Below, in pieces: positions 40,917 to 51,239 of a stretch of 64,000 bases of DNA (position 1 is the first letter of the stretch; each line of letters begins with the position of its first letter). The position numbers were made by a program, and so were the translations under genes. The DNA comes from Auanema rhodensis. Taxonomy: Eukaryota > Nematoda > Chromadorea > Rhabditida > Rhabditidae. The stretch covers positions 14,595,767 through 14,659,766 of the forward strand of contig OZ059898.1 in assembly GCA_964057225.1 (NCBI GenBank). The letters run 5' to 3'. The notes beneath the pieces were generated by a model. It made no database searches and had not been told where the DNA came from. It saw only the letters and a list, made by a program, of their open reading frames with translations.

Positions 40917-40988
40917 TCCCATGTGGTCTAGTGGTTAGGATTCGTGGTTTTCACCCACGCGGCCCGGGTTCGATTCCCGGCATGGGAA
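40917..40988 (+). tRNA. tRNA-Glu(UUC), copy 35
   Basis: Consensus. Confidence 0.96.
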
Positions 40989-41181
40989 GCCATCTTTTGG
41001 CATCTTCTCTTCTGAATTTCCATATTTTGAAATCAGCTCTCTTCTAAATCTCTTTTCTGCTTTTAATTGTTTTGTTAGAAGTTAATACGGGGCCGATTCA
41101 TCGTTGTTACTTCCCTTGTTCCTTACTCACTTCCTCGAGGTAAATGATAGAAGAAGTAGTATCATAAGAACAGTTAACGTG

Positions 41182-41253
41182 TCCCATGTGGTCTAGTGGT
41201 TAGGATTCGTGGTTTTCACCCACGCGGCCCGGGTTTGATTCCCGGCATGGGAA
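41182..41253 (+). tRNA. tRNA-Glu(UUC), copy 36, T-loop variant
   Basis: T55 only. Confidence 0.87.
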
Positions 41254-41446
41254 GCCATCTTTTGGCATCTTCTCTTCTGAATTTCCATATTTTGAAATCA
41301 GCTCTCTTCTAAATCTCTTTTCTGCTTTTAATCTTATTCTTAGAAATTAATACGGGACCAATTCATCATTCTTACTTCCCTTGTTCTTTATTCACTTCCT
41401 CGAGGTAAATGATAGAAGAAGTAGTATCATAAGAACAGTTAACGTG

Positions 41447-41518
41447 TCCCATGTGGTCTAGTGGTTAGGATTCGTGGTTTTCACCCACGCGGCCCGGGTT
41501 CGATTCCCGGCATGGGAA
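41447..41518 (+). tRNA. tRNA-Glu(UUC), copy 37
   Basis: Consensus. Confidence 0.96.
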
Positions 41519-41711
41519 GCCATCTTTTGGCATCTTCTCTTCTGAATTTCCATATTTTGAAATCAGCTCTCTTCTAAATCTCTTTTCTGCTTTTAATCGT
41601 TTTGTTAGAAGTTAATACGGGACCAATTCATCGTTGTTACTTCACTTGTTCCTTACTCACTTCCTCGAGGTAAATGATAGAAGAAGTAGTATCATAAGAA
41701 CAGTTAACGTG

Positions 41712-41783
41712 TCCCATGTGCTCTAGTGGTTAGGATTCGTGGTTTTCACCCACGCGGCCCGGGTTTGATTCCCGGCATGGGAA
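41712..41783 (+). tRNA. tRNA-Glu(UUC), copy 38, double variant
   Basis: C10 plus T55, as copy 12. Confidence 0.85.
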
Positions 41784-41976
41784 GCCATCTTTTGGCATCT
41801 TCTCTTCTGAATTTCCATATTTTGAAATCAGCTCTCTTCTAAATCTCTTTTCTGCTTTTAATCGTTTTGTTAGAAGTTAATACGGGGCCGATTCATCGTT
41901 GTTACTTCCCTTGTTCCTTACTCACTTCCTCGAGGTAAATGATAGAAGAAGTAGTATCATAAGAACAGTTAACGTG

Positions 41977-42048
41977 TCCCATGTGGTCTAGTGGTTAGGA
42001 TTCGTGGTTTTCACCCACGCGGCCCGGGTTTGATTCCCGGCATGGGAA
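41977..42048 (+). tRNA. tRNA-Glu(UUC), copy 39, T-loop variant
   Basis: T55 only. Confidence 0.87.
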
Positions 42049-42241
42049 GCCATCTTTTGGCATCTTCTCTTCTGAATTTCCATATTTTGAAATCAGCTCT
42101 CTTCTAAATCTCTTTTCTGCTTTTAATCGTTTTGTTAGAAGTTAATACGGGGCCGATTCATCGTTGTTACTTCCCTTGTTCCTTACTCACTTCCTCGAGG
42201 TAAATGATAGAAGAAGTAGTATCATAAGAACAGTTAACGTG

Positions 42242-42313
42242 TCCCATGTGGTCTAGTGGTTAGGATTCGTGGTTTTCACCCACGCGGCCCGGGTTTGATT
42301 CCCGGCATGGGAA
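42242..42313 (+). tRNA. tRNA-Glu(UUC), copy 40, T-loop variant
   Basis: T55 only. Confidence 0.87.
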
Positions 42314-42506
42314 GCCATCTTTTGGCATCTTCTCTTCTGAATTTCCATATTTTGAAATCAGCTCTCTTCTAAATCTCTTTTCTGCTTTTAATCGTTTTGT
42401 TAGAAGTTAATACGGGGCCGATTCATCGTTGTTACTTCCCTTGTTCCTTACTCACTTCCTCGAGGTAAATGATAGAAGAAGTAGTATCATAAGAACAGTT
42501 AACGTG

Positions 42507-42578
42507 TCCCATGTGGTCTAGTGGTTAGGATTCGTGGTTTTCACCCACGCGGCCCGGGTTCGATTCCCGGCATGGGAA
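42507..42578 (+). tRNA. tRNA-Glu(UUC), copy 41
   Basis: Consensus. Confidence 0.96.
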
Positions 42579-42771
42579 GCCATCTTTTGGCATCTTCTCT
42601 TCTGAATTTCCATATTTTGAAATCAGCTCTCTTCTAAATCTCTTTTCTGCTTTTAATCTTATTCTTAGAAGTTAATACGGGACCAATTCATCATTCTTAC
42701 TTCCCTTGTTCCTTATTCACTTCCTCGAGGTAAATGATAGAAGAAGTAGTATCATAAGAACAGTTAACGTG

Positions 42772-42843
42772 TCCCATGTGGTCTAGTGGTTAGGATTCGT
42801 GGTTTTCACCCACGCGGCCCGGGTTCGATTCCCGGCATGGGAA
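42772..42843 (+). tRNA. tRNA-Glu(UUC), copy 42
   Basis: Consensus. Confidence 0.96.
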
Positions 42844-43036
42844 GCCATCTTTTGGCATCTTCTCTTCTGAATTTCCATATTTTGAAATCAGCTCTCTTCT
42901 AAATCTCTTTTCTGCTTTTAATCTTATTCTTAGAAGTTAATACGGGACCAATTCATCATTGTTACTTCCCTTGTTCCTTACTCACTTCCTCGAGGTAAAT
43001 GATAGAAGAAGTAGTATCATAAGAACAGTTAACGTG

Positions 43037-43108
43037 TCCCATGTGGTCTAGTGGTTAGGATTCGTGGTTTTCACCCACGCGGCCCGGGTTCGATTCCCGG
43101 CATGGGAA
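43037..43108 (+). tRNA. tRNA-Glu(UUC), copy 43
   Basis: Consensus. Confidence 0.96.
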
Positions 43109-43301
43109 GCCATCTTTTGGCATCTTCTCTTCTGAATTTCCACATTTTGAAATCAGCTCTCTTCTAAATCTCTTTTCTGCTTTTAATCTTATTCTTAGAA
43201 ATTAATACGGGACCAATTCATCATTCTTACTTCCCTTGTTCTTTATTCACTTCCTCGAGGTAAATGATAGAAGAAGTAGTATCATAAGAACAGTTAACGT
43301 G

Positions 43302-43373
43302 TCCCATGTGGTCTAGTGGTTAGGATTCGTGGTTTTCACCCACGCGGCCCGGGTTCGATTCCCGGCATGGGAA
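43302..43373 (+). tRNA. tRNA-Glu(UUC), copy 44
   Basis: Consensus. Confidence 0.96.
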
Positions 43374-43566
43374 GCCATCTTTTGGCATCTTCTCTTCTGA
43401 ATTTCCATATTTTGAAATCAGCTCTCTTCTAAATCTCTTTTCTGCTTTTAATCGTTTTGTTAGAAGTTAATACGGGGCCGATTCATCGTTGTTACTTCCC
43501 TTGTTCCTTACTCACTTCCTCGAGGTAAATGATAGAAGAAGTAGTATCATAAGAACAGTTAACGTG

Positions 43567-43638
43567 TCCCATGTGGTCTAGTGGTTAGGATTCGTGGTTT
43601 TCACCCACGCGGCCCGGGTTCGATTCCCGGCATGGGAA
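43567..43638 (+). tRNA. tRNA-Glu(UUC), copy 45
   Basis: Consensus. Confidence 0.96.
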
Positions 43639-43831
43639 GCCATCTTTTGGCATCTTCTCTTCTGAATTTCCATATTTTGAAATCAGCTCTCTTCTAAATC
43701 TCTTTTCTGCTTTTAATCGTTTTGTTAGAAGTTAATACGGGGCCGATTCATCGTTGTTACTTCCCTTGTTCCTTATTCACTTCCTCGAGGTAAATGATAG
43801 AAGAAGTAGTATCATAAGAACAGTTAACGTG

Positions 43832-43903
43832 TCCCATGTGGTCTAGTGGTTAGGATTCGTGGTTTTCACCCACGCGGCCCGGGTTCGATTCCCGGCATGG
43901 GAA
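43832..43903 (+). tRNA. tRNA-Glu(UUC), copy 46
   Basis: Consensus. Confidence 0.96.
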
Positions 43904-44096
43904 GCCATCTTTTGGCATCTTCTCTTCTGAATTTCCATATTTTGAAATCAGCTCTCTTCTAAATCTCTTTTCTGCTTTTAATCTTATTCTTAGAAGTTAA
44001 TACGGGACCAATTCATCATTGTTACTTCCCTTGTTCCTTACTCACTTCCTCGAGGTAAATGATAGAAGAAGTAGTATCATAAGAACAGTTAACGTG

Positions 44097-44168
44097 TCCC
44101 ATGTGGTCTAGTGGTTAGGATTCGTGGTTTTCACCCACGCGGCCCGGGTTCGATTCCCGGCATGGGAA
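44097..44168 (+). tRNA. tRNA-Glu(UUC), copy 47
   Basis: Consensus. Confidence 0.96.
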
Positions 44169-44361
44169 GCCATCTTTTGGCATCTTCTCTTCTGAATTTC
44201 CATATTTTGAAATCAGCTCTGTTCTAAATATCTTTTCTGCTTTTAATTGTTTTGTTAGAAGTTAATACGGGACCAATTCATCGTTGTTACTTCACTTGTT
44301 CCTTACTCACTTCCTCGAGGTAAATGATAGAAGAAGTAGTATCATAAGAACAGTTAACGTG

Positions 44362-44433
44362 TCCCATGTGCTCTAGTGGTTAGGATTCGTGGTTTTCACC
44401 CACGCGGCCCGGGTTTGATTCCCGGCATGGGAA
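44362..44433 (+). tRNA. tRNA-Glu(UUC), copy 48, double variant
   Basis: C10 plus T55, as copy 12. Confidence 0.85.
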
Positions 44434-44626
44434 GCCATCTTTTGGCATCTTCTCTTCTGAATTTCCATATTTTGAAATCAGCTCTCTTCTAAATCTCTTT
44501 TCTGCTTTTAATCGTTTTGTTAGAAGTTAATACGGGGCCGATTCATCGTTGTTACTTCCCTTGTTCCTTACTCACTTCCTCGAGGTAAATGATAGAAGAA
44601 GTAGTATCATAAGAACAGTTAACGTG

Positions 44627-44698
44627 TCCCATGTGGTCTAGTGGTTAGGATTCGTGGTTTTCACCCACGCGGCCCGGGTTCGATTCCCGGCATGGGAA
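44627..44698 (+). tRNA. tRNA-Glu(UUC), copy 49
   Basis: Consensus. Confidence 0.96.
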
Positions 44699-44891
44699 GC
44701 CATCTTTTGGCATCTTCTCTTCTGAATTTCCATATTTTGAAATCAGCTCTCTTCTAAATCTCTTTTCTGCTTTTAATCTTATTCTTAGAAGTTAATACGG
44801 GACCAATTCATCATTCTTACTTCCCTTGTTCCTTATTCACTTCCTCGAGGTAAATGATAGAAGAAGTAGTATCATAAGAACAGTTAACGTG

Positions 44892-44963
44892 TCTCATGTG
44901 GTCTAGTGGTTAGGATTCGTGGTTTTCACCCACGCGGCCCGGGTTCGATTCCCGGCATGGGAA
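44892..44963 (+). tRNA. tRNA-Glu(UUC), copy 50, acceptor variant
   Basis: C3 is T (TCTCATG); a G-U pair can still form. Confidence 0.9.
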
Positions 44964-45156
44964 GCCATCTTTTGGCATCTTCTCTTCTGAATTTCCATAT
45001 TTTGAAATCAGCTCTCTTCTAAATCTCTTTTCTGCTTTTAATCTTATTCTTAGAAGTTAATACGGGACCAATTCATCATTGTTACTTCCCTTGTTCCTTA
45101 CTCACTTCCTCGAGGTAAATGATAGGAGAAGTAGTATCATAAGAACAGTTAACGTG

Positions 45157-45228
45157 TCCCATGTGGTCTAGTGGTTAGGATTCGTGGTTTTCACCCACGC
45201 GGCCCGGGTTCGATTCCCGGCATGGGAA
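45157..45228 (+). tRNA. tRNA-Glu(UUC), copy 51
   Basis: Consensus. Confidence 0.96.
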
Positions 45229-45421
45229 GCCATCTTTTGGCATCTTCTCTTCTGAATTTCCATATTTTGAAATCAGCTCTCTTCTAAATCTCTTTTCTGC
45301 TTTTAATCTTATTCTTAGAAGTTAATACGGGACCAATTCATCATTGTTACTTCCCTTGTTCCTTACTCACTTCCTCGAGGTAAATGATAGAAGAAGTAGT
45401 ATCATAAGAACAGTTAACGTG

Positions 45422-45493
45422 TCCCATGTGGTCTAGTGGTTAGGATTCGTGGTTTTCACCCACGCGGCCCGGGTTCGATTCCCGGCATGGGAA
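45422..45493 (+). tRNA. tRNA-Glu(UUC), copy 52
   Basis: Consensus. Confidence 0.96.
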
Positions 45494-45686
45494 GCCATCT
45501 TTTGGCATCTTCTCTTCTGAATTTCCATATTTTGAAATCAGCTCTCTTCTAAATCTCTTTTCTGCTTTTAATCGTTTTGTTAGAAGTTAATACGGGGCCG
45601 ATTCATCGTTGTTACTTCCCTTGTTCCTTATTCACTTCCTCGAGGTAAATGATAGAAGAAGTAGTATCATAAGAACAGTTAACGTG

Positions 45687-45758
45687 TCCCATGTGGTCTA
45701 GTGGTTAGGATTCGTGGTTTTCACCCACGCGGCCCGGGTTCGATTCCCGGCATGGGAA
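45687..45758 (+). tRNA. tRNA-Glu(UUC), copy 53
   Basis: Consensus; terminator extended to T6. Confidence 0.96.
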
Positions 45759-45951
45759 GCCATTTTTTGGCATCTTCTCTTCTGAATTTCCATATTTTGA
45801 AATCAGCTCTCTTCTAAATCTCTTTTCTGCTTTTAATCTTATTCTTAGAAGTTAATACGGGACCAATTCATCATTGTTACTTCCCTTGTTCCTTACTCAC
45901 TTCCTCGAGGTAAATGATAGAAGAAGTAGTATCATAAGAACAGTTAACGTG

Positions 45952-46023
45952 TCCCATGTGGTCTAGTGGTTAGGATTCGTGGTTTTCACCCACGCGGCCC
46001 GGGTTCGATTCCCGGCATGGGAA
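45952..46023 (+). tRNA. tRNA-Glu(UUC), copy 54
   Basis: Consensus. Confidence 0.96.
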
Positions 46024-46216
46024 GCCATCTTTTGGCATCTTCTCTTCTGAATTTCCACATTTTGAAATCAGCTCTCTTCTAAATCTCTTTTCTGCTTTTA
46101 ATCTTATTCTTAGAAGTTAATACGGGACCAATTCATCATTGTTACTTCCCTTGTTCCTTACTCACTTCCTCGAGGTAAATGATAGAAGAAGTAGTATCAT
46201 AAGAACAGTTAACGTG

Positions 46217-46288
46217 TCCCATGTGGTCTAGTGGTTAGGATTCGTGGTTTTCACCCACGCGGCCCGGGTTTGATTCCCGGCATGGGAA
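46217..46288 (+). tRNA. tRNA-Glu(UUC), copy 55, T-loop variant
   Basis: T55 only. Confidence 0.87.
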
Positions 46289-46481
46289 GCCATCTTTTGG
46301 CATCTTCTCTTCTGAATTTCCATATTTTGAAATCAGCTCTCTTCTAAATCTCTTTTCTGCTTTTAATCGTTTTGTTAGAAGTTAATACGGGACCAATTCA
46401 TCGTTGTTACTTCACTTGTTCCTTACTCACTTCCTCGAGGTAAATGATAGAAGAAGTAGTATCATAAGAACAGTTAACGTG

Positions 46482-46553
46482 TCCCATGTGCTCTAGTGGT
46501 TAGGATTCGTGGTTTTCACCCACGCGGCCCGGGTTCGATTCCCGGCATGGGAA
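46482..46553 (+). tRNA. tRNA-Glu(UUC), copy 56, D-stem variant
   Basis: C10 only; the following spacer carries several private changes. Confidence 0.9.
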
Positions 46554-46746
46554 GCCATCTTTTGGCATCTTCTCTTTTGAATTTTCATTATTTGAATTCA
46601 GCTCTCTTCTAAATCTCTTTTCTGCATTTAATCTTTTTGTTAGAAGTTAATACGGGGCCGATTCATCGTTGTTACTTCCCTTGTTCCTTACTCACTTCCT
46701 CGAGGTAAATGATAGAAGAAGTAGTATCATAAGAACAGTTAACGTG

Positions 46747-46818
46747 TCCCATGTGGTCTAGTGGTTAGGATTCGTGGTTTTCACCCACGCGGCCCGGCTT
46801 CGATTCCCGGCATGGGAA
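46747..46818 (+). tRNA. tRNA-Glu(UUC), copy 57, T-stem variant
   Basis: G52 is C, which breaks the last T-stem pair and alters box B. Confidence 0.82.
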
Positions 46819-47011
46819 GCCATCTTTTGGCATCTTCTCTTCTGAATTTCCATATTTTGAAATCAGCTCTCTTCTAAATCTCTTTTCTGCTTTTAATCTT
46901 ATTCTTAGAAGTTAATACGGGACCAATTCATCATTCTTACTTCCCTTGTTCCTTATTCACTTCCTCGAGGTAAATGATAGAAGAAGTAGTATCATAAGAA
47001 CAGTTAACGTG

Positions 47012-47083
47012 TCCTATGTGGTCTAGTGGTTAGGATTCGTGGTTTTCACCCACGCGGCCCGGGTTCGATTCCCGGCATGGGAA
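47012..47083 (+). tRNA. tRNA-Glu(UUC), copy 58, acceptor variant
   Basis: C4 is T (TCCTATG); a G-U pair can still form. Confidence 0.9.
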
Positions 47084-47276
47084 GCCATCTTTTGGCATCT
47101 TCTCTTCTGAATTTCCACATTTTGAAATCAGCTCTCTTCTAAATCTCTTTTCTGCTTTTAATCTTATTCTTAGAAATTAATACGGGACCAATTCATCATT
47201 CTTACTTCCCTTGTTCTTTATTCACTTCCTCGAGGTAAATGATAGAAGAAGTAGTATCATAAGAACAGTTAACGTG

Positions 47277-47348
47277 TCCCATGTGGTCTAGTGGTTAGGA
47301 TTCGTGGTTTTCACCCACGCGGCCCGGGTTCGATTCCCGGCATGGGAA
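47277..47348 (+). tRNA. tRNA-Glu(UUC), copy 59
   Basis: Consensus. Confidence 0.96.
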
Positions 47349-47541
47349 GCCATCTTTTGGCATCTTCTCTTCTGAATTTCCATATTTTGAAATTAGCTCT
47401 CTTCTAAATCTCTTTTCTGCTTTTAATCGTTTTGTTAGAAGTTAATACGGGACCAATTCATCATTCTTACTTCCCTTGTTCCTTATTCACTTCCTCGAGG
47501 TAAATGATAGAAGAAGTAGTATCATAAGAACAGTTAACGTG

Positions 47542-47613
47542 TCCCATGTGCTCTAGTGGTTAGGATTCGTGGTTTTCACCCACGCGGCCCGGGTTCGATT
47601 CCCGGCATGGGAA
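47542..47613 (+). tRNA. tRNA-Glu(UUC), copy 60, D-stem variant
   Basis: C10 only. Confidence 0.9.
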
Positions 47614-47806
47614 GCCATCTTTTGGCATCTTCTCTTCTGAATTTCCATATTTTGAAATCAGCTCTCTTCTAAATCTCTTTTCTGCTTTTAATCGTTTTGT
47701 TAGAAGTTAATACGGGGCCGATTCATCGTTGTTACTTCCCTTGTTCCTTACTCACTTCCTCGAGGTAAATGATAGAAGAAGTAGTATCATAAGAACAGTT
47801 AACGTG

Positions 47807-47878
47807 TCCCATGTGGTCTAGTGGTTAGGATTCGTGGTTTTCACCCACGCGGCCCGGGTTCGATTCCCGGCATGGGAA
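47807..47878 (+). tRNA. tRNA-Glu(UUC), copy 61
   Basis: Consensus. Confidence 0.96.
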
Positions 47879-48071
47879 GCCATCTTTTGGCATCTTCTCT
47901 TCTGAATTTCCATATTTTGAAATCAGCTCTCTTCTAAATCTCTTTTCTGCTTTTAATCTTATTCTTAGAAGTTAATACGGGACCAATTCATCATTCTTAC
48001 TTCCCTTGTTCCTTATTCACTTCCTCGAGGTAAATGATAGAAGAAGTAGTATCATAAGAACAGTTAACGTG

Positions 48072-48143
48072 TCCCATGTGGTCTAGTGGTTAGGATTCGT
48101 GGTTTTCACCCACGCGGCTCGGGTTCGATTCCCGGAATGGGAA
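48072..48143 (+). tRNA. tRNA-Glu(UUC), copy 62, two changes
   Basis: C48 is T in the T stem and C65 is A, which breaks the G7-C65 acceptor pair. Confidence 0.83.
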
Positions 48144-48336
48144 GCCATCTTTTGGCATCTTCTCTTCTGAATTTCCATATTTTGAAATCAGCTCTCTTCT
48201 AAATCTCTTTTCTGCTTTTAATCTTATTCTTAGAAGTTAATACGGGACCAATTCATCGTTGTTACTTCCCTTGTTCCTTATTCACTTCCTCGAGGTAAAT
48301 GATAGAAGAAGTAGTATCATAAGAACAGTTAACGTG

Positions 48337-48408
48337 TCCCATGTGGTCTAGTGGTTAGGATTCGTGGTTTTCACCCACGCGGCCCGGGTTCGATTCCCGG
48401 AATGGGAA
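48337..48408 (+). tRNA. tRNA-Glu(UUC), copy 63, acceptor variant
   Basis: C65 is A; the innermost acceptor pair is lost. Confidence 0.88.
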
Positions 48409-48601
48409 GCCATCTTTTGGCATCTTCTCTTCTGAATTTCCATATTTTGAAATCAGCTCTCTTCTAAATCTCTTTTCTGCTTTTAATCTTATTCTTAGAA
48501 GTTAATACGGGGCCGATTCATCGTTGTTACTTCCCTTGTTCCTTATTCACTTCCTCGAGGTAAATGATAGAAGAAGTAGTATCATAAGAACAGTTAACGT
48601 G

Positions 48602-48673
48602 TCCCATGTGGTCTAGTGGTTAGGATTCGTGGTTTTCACCCACGCGGCCCGGGTTCGATTCCCGGAATGGGAA
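48602..48673 (+). tRNA. tRNA-Glu(UUC), copy 64, acceptor variant
   Basis: A65, as copy 63. Confidence 0.88.
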
Positions 48674-48866
48674 GCCATCTTTTGGCATCTTCTCTTCTGA
48701 ATTTCCATATTTTGAAATCAGCTCTCTTCTAAATCTCTTTTCTGCTTTTAATCGTTTTGTTAGAAGTTAATACGGGGCCGATTCATCGTTGTTACTTCCC
48801 TTGTTCCTTACTCACTTCCTCGAGGTAAATGATAGAAGAAGTAGTATCATAAGAACAGTTAACGTG

Positions 48867-48938
48867 TCCCATGTGGTCTAGTGGTTAGGATTCGTGGTTT
48901 TCACCCACGCGGCCCGGGTTTGATTCCCGGCATGGGAA
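48867..48938 (+). tRNA. tRNA-Glu(UUC), copy 65, T-loop variant
   Basis: T55 only. Confidence 0.87.
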
Positions 48939-49131
48939 GCCATCTTTTGGCATCTTCTCTTCTGAATTTCCATATTTTGAAATCAGCTCTCTTCTAAATC
49001 TCTTTTCTGCTTTTAATCGTTTTGTTAGAAGTTAATACGGGGCCGATTCATCGTTGTTACTTCCCTTGTTCCTTACTCACTTCCTCGAGGTAAATGATAG
49101 AAGAAGTAGTATCATAAGAACAGTTAACGTG

Positions 49132-49203
49132 TCCCATGTGGTCTAGTGGTTAGGATTCGTGGTTTTCACCCACGCGGCCCGGGTTCGATTCCCGGCATGG
49201 GAA
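49132..49203 (+). tRNA. tRNA-Glu(UUC), copy 66
   Basis: Consensus. Confidence 0.96.
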
Positions 49204-49396
49204 GCCATCTTTTGGCATTTTCTCTTCTGAATTTCCATATTTTGAAATCAGCTCTCTTCTAAATCTCTTTTCTGCTTTTAATCTTATTCTTAGAAGTTAA
49301 TACGGGGCCGATTCATCGTTGTTACTTCCCTTGTTCCTTATTCACTTCCTCGAGGTAAATGATAGAAGAAGTAGTATCATAAGAACAGTTAACGTG

Positions 49397-49468
49397 TCCC
49401 ATGTGGTCTAGTGGTTAGGATTCGTGGTTTTCACCCACGCGGCCCGGGTTCGATTCCCGGCATGGGAA
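49397..49468 (+). tRNA. tRNA-Glu(UUC), copy 67
   Basis: Consensus; terminator extended to T6. Confidence 0.96.
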
Positions 49469-49661
49469 GCCATTTTTTGGCATCTTCTCTTCTGAATTTC
49501 CATATTTTGAAATCAGCTCTCTTCTAAATCTCTTTTCTGCTTTTAATCTTATTCTTAGAAGTTAATACGGGACCAATTCATCATTCTTACTTCCCTTGTT
49601 CTTTATTCACTTCCTCGAGGTAAATGATAGAAGAAGTAGTATCATAAGAACAGTTAACGTG

Positions 49662-49733
49662 TCCCATGTGGTCTAGTGGTTAGGATTCGTGGTTTTCACC
49701 CACGCGGCCCGGGTTCGATTCCCGGAATGGGAA
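49662..49733 (+). tRNA. tRNA-Glu(UUC), copy 68, acceptor variant
   Basis: A65; last copy before the retrotransposon, which lies in its spacer. Confidence 0.88.
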
Positions 49734-49880
49734 GCCATCTTTTGGCATCTTCTCTTCTGAATTTCCATATTTTGAAATCAGCTCTCTTCTAAATCTCTTT
49801 TCTGCTTTTAATCTTATTCTTAGAAGTTAATACGGGGCCGATTCATCGTTGTTACTTCCCTTGTTCCTTATTCACTTCCT

Positions 49881-49884
49881 CGAG
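49881..49884 (+). repeat. Target-site duplication, left (CGAG)
   Basis: CGAG lies immediately before the left LTR and is repeated at 61972-61975; undisturbed units read CCTCGAGGTAAATG with a single CGAG. Confidence 0.93.
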
Positions 49885-50250
49885 CGTTCCATTCGGAGAC
49901 TCTATATATGTAACTGCAGGGTTAGAGCCAGACCGACTAGAGGAATGTGGAATGGCACCGCCTTCCCTCATGCCCCTATTCGGGAGTTCGCCCCTTTGCA
50001 AGCCCATGGACGGTTTGCATCTAACTTAGTTAATCTTATATATTAGTCTTTGTCTTGTAAGTGTAGTTTACTTTATCCTTGTGTTATTGTATTGTAATGA
50101 TATTGTATTGTGTATAATAAACCTATATATTTCCTTATCTTATGTAATCCTTATGCTCTGTTTCCATACCGCTACACTTATGGAATACTATACGCGTAGT
50201 TGAGCAGACTACAATGGTCTGTTCAATATACGTAGGAGCATAATGGAACG
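49885..50250 (+). repeat. 5' LTR, 366 bp
   Basis: It begins CGTTCCATT and ends AATGGAACG, a 9-bp terminal inverted repeat in place of the usual TG...CA. It holds an AATAAA at 50116-50121. It matches the 3' LTR base for base on my reading. Confidence 0.95.
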
Positions 50251-50268
50251 TGGAGGTTCCACCTCGAA
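50251..50268 (+). other. Probable primer-binding site
   Basis: The sequence directly after the LTR begins TGG (TGGAGGTTCC...), complementary to a tRNA CCA tail. Pairing of the following bases with a specific tRNA could not be settled; it does not match the local tRNA-Glu 3' end. Confidence 0.5.
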
Positions 50269-51239
50269 CTCATTTTTGTCGCAAAAACTCGCATAAAAAG
50301 TCCTTATTTTGATATCTAAATTAAAACTTCCTCCACGGTTAGCAACATAATGAGGGCGCCAACTTGTATAAGGTGCAGGTACAAGGGATCTCTCTTTTAG
50401 AGAGCTAGGACTATATAATTTTGAAATTTTACCCGCTGTCCCCACTCATAAAACCGTCTGAGTGTCCACCCTTATAATATCGTATCCTGCACCGCTTCTC
50501 TTGCATTTTTTTTGAGGACGTTTGGATCGAAATAGGGGACAATTTCACCAAACGAAATTTTGATTTCATTATTATTTGGCAACGAGGAGTTAGAATGAAA
50601 TTTTGAAAGCGCACAAAGTTTAATATTTTATTGTGGTCAGGACTAGAGATTTGAAAGTTAAATTCAGGCGTAAAAGAGCATGCTAACTAAATATTTTTGC
50701 GGGAGCCGTTATTCGGTTTTTTATTTTATTTTATTTTTTTTGATTGTGAGAATAGACCACACTAGTCCGAAAAATCCTGGCACAAATTTTATTGCCTGTC
50801 AGGTCATTTTGGCGAAAGCACATGGGCTACGGATGTTTTCTTCTCCGTAGAATGTGTCACCTTCCTCAGCTCATTTTTGTTGCTAACATCATAAGATATT
50901 CCCACACACCTACCGTAGTCTTCATATTGTAATATTCTATAAATTAGTAAAATGGTTTAAAGAAAAAAATTGCGTTTTATAAACGAGCTTTGGTCTCAGT
51001 CCATTAGTAAAATGAGCAATCTTTTTAAATATTCTCGGAATCTCATTAGCATGCCAAAATCATTCCGGAAAAGAATCGCCCACGGCTTTTAATAATCAAC
51101 GTGCACATGAGCCATTTTCCCAAGGCGCACGCACTCCTTCTTTATTAATAAGCTCGACCAAAGTTTGTGTTATGAAAAAAAAAAGAGAGAGAGAGAACAA
51201 ATGAGTGAAATTAAGTATTTATTATATATAAAACAATTG
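50269..51239. other. Retrotransposon 5' leader, non-coding part
   Basis: About 970 bases between the primer site and the antisense gene have no convincing frame. The whole leader from LTR to the long frame is 1,951 bases, long for such elements. A short AG-rich tract lies at 51184-51197. Confidence 0.5.
51218..51223 (-). promoter_or_regulatory. Poly(A) signal of the antisense gene
   Basis: AATAAA on the minus strand, about 17 bases past the antisense stop. Confidence 0.55.

Larger units (their letters stand above)
32501..49884 (+). repeat. tRNA-Glu array, main block (65 units of 265 bp)
   Basis: Sixty-five tRNA starts fall exactly 265 bases apart from 32702 to 49662. The spacer has a few diallelic blocks: CTTATTCTTAGAA or CGTTTTGTTAGAA; GGGACCAATTCATCAT or GGGGCCGATTCATCGT; CTTACTCAC or CTTATTCAC; CATATTTTG or CACATTTTG. 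These blocks occur in repeated combinations, which shows higher-order repeats. Confidence 0.97.
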
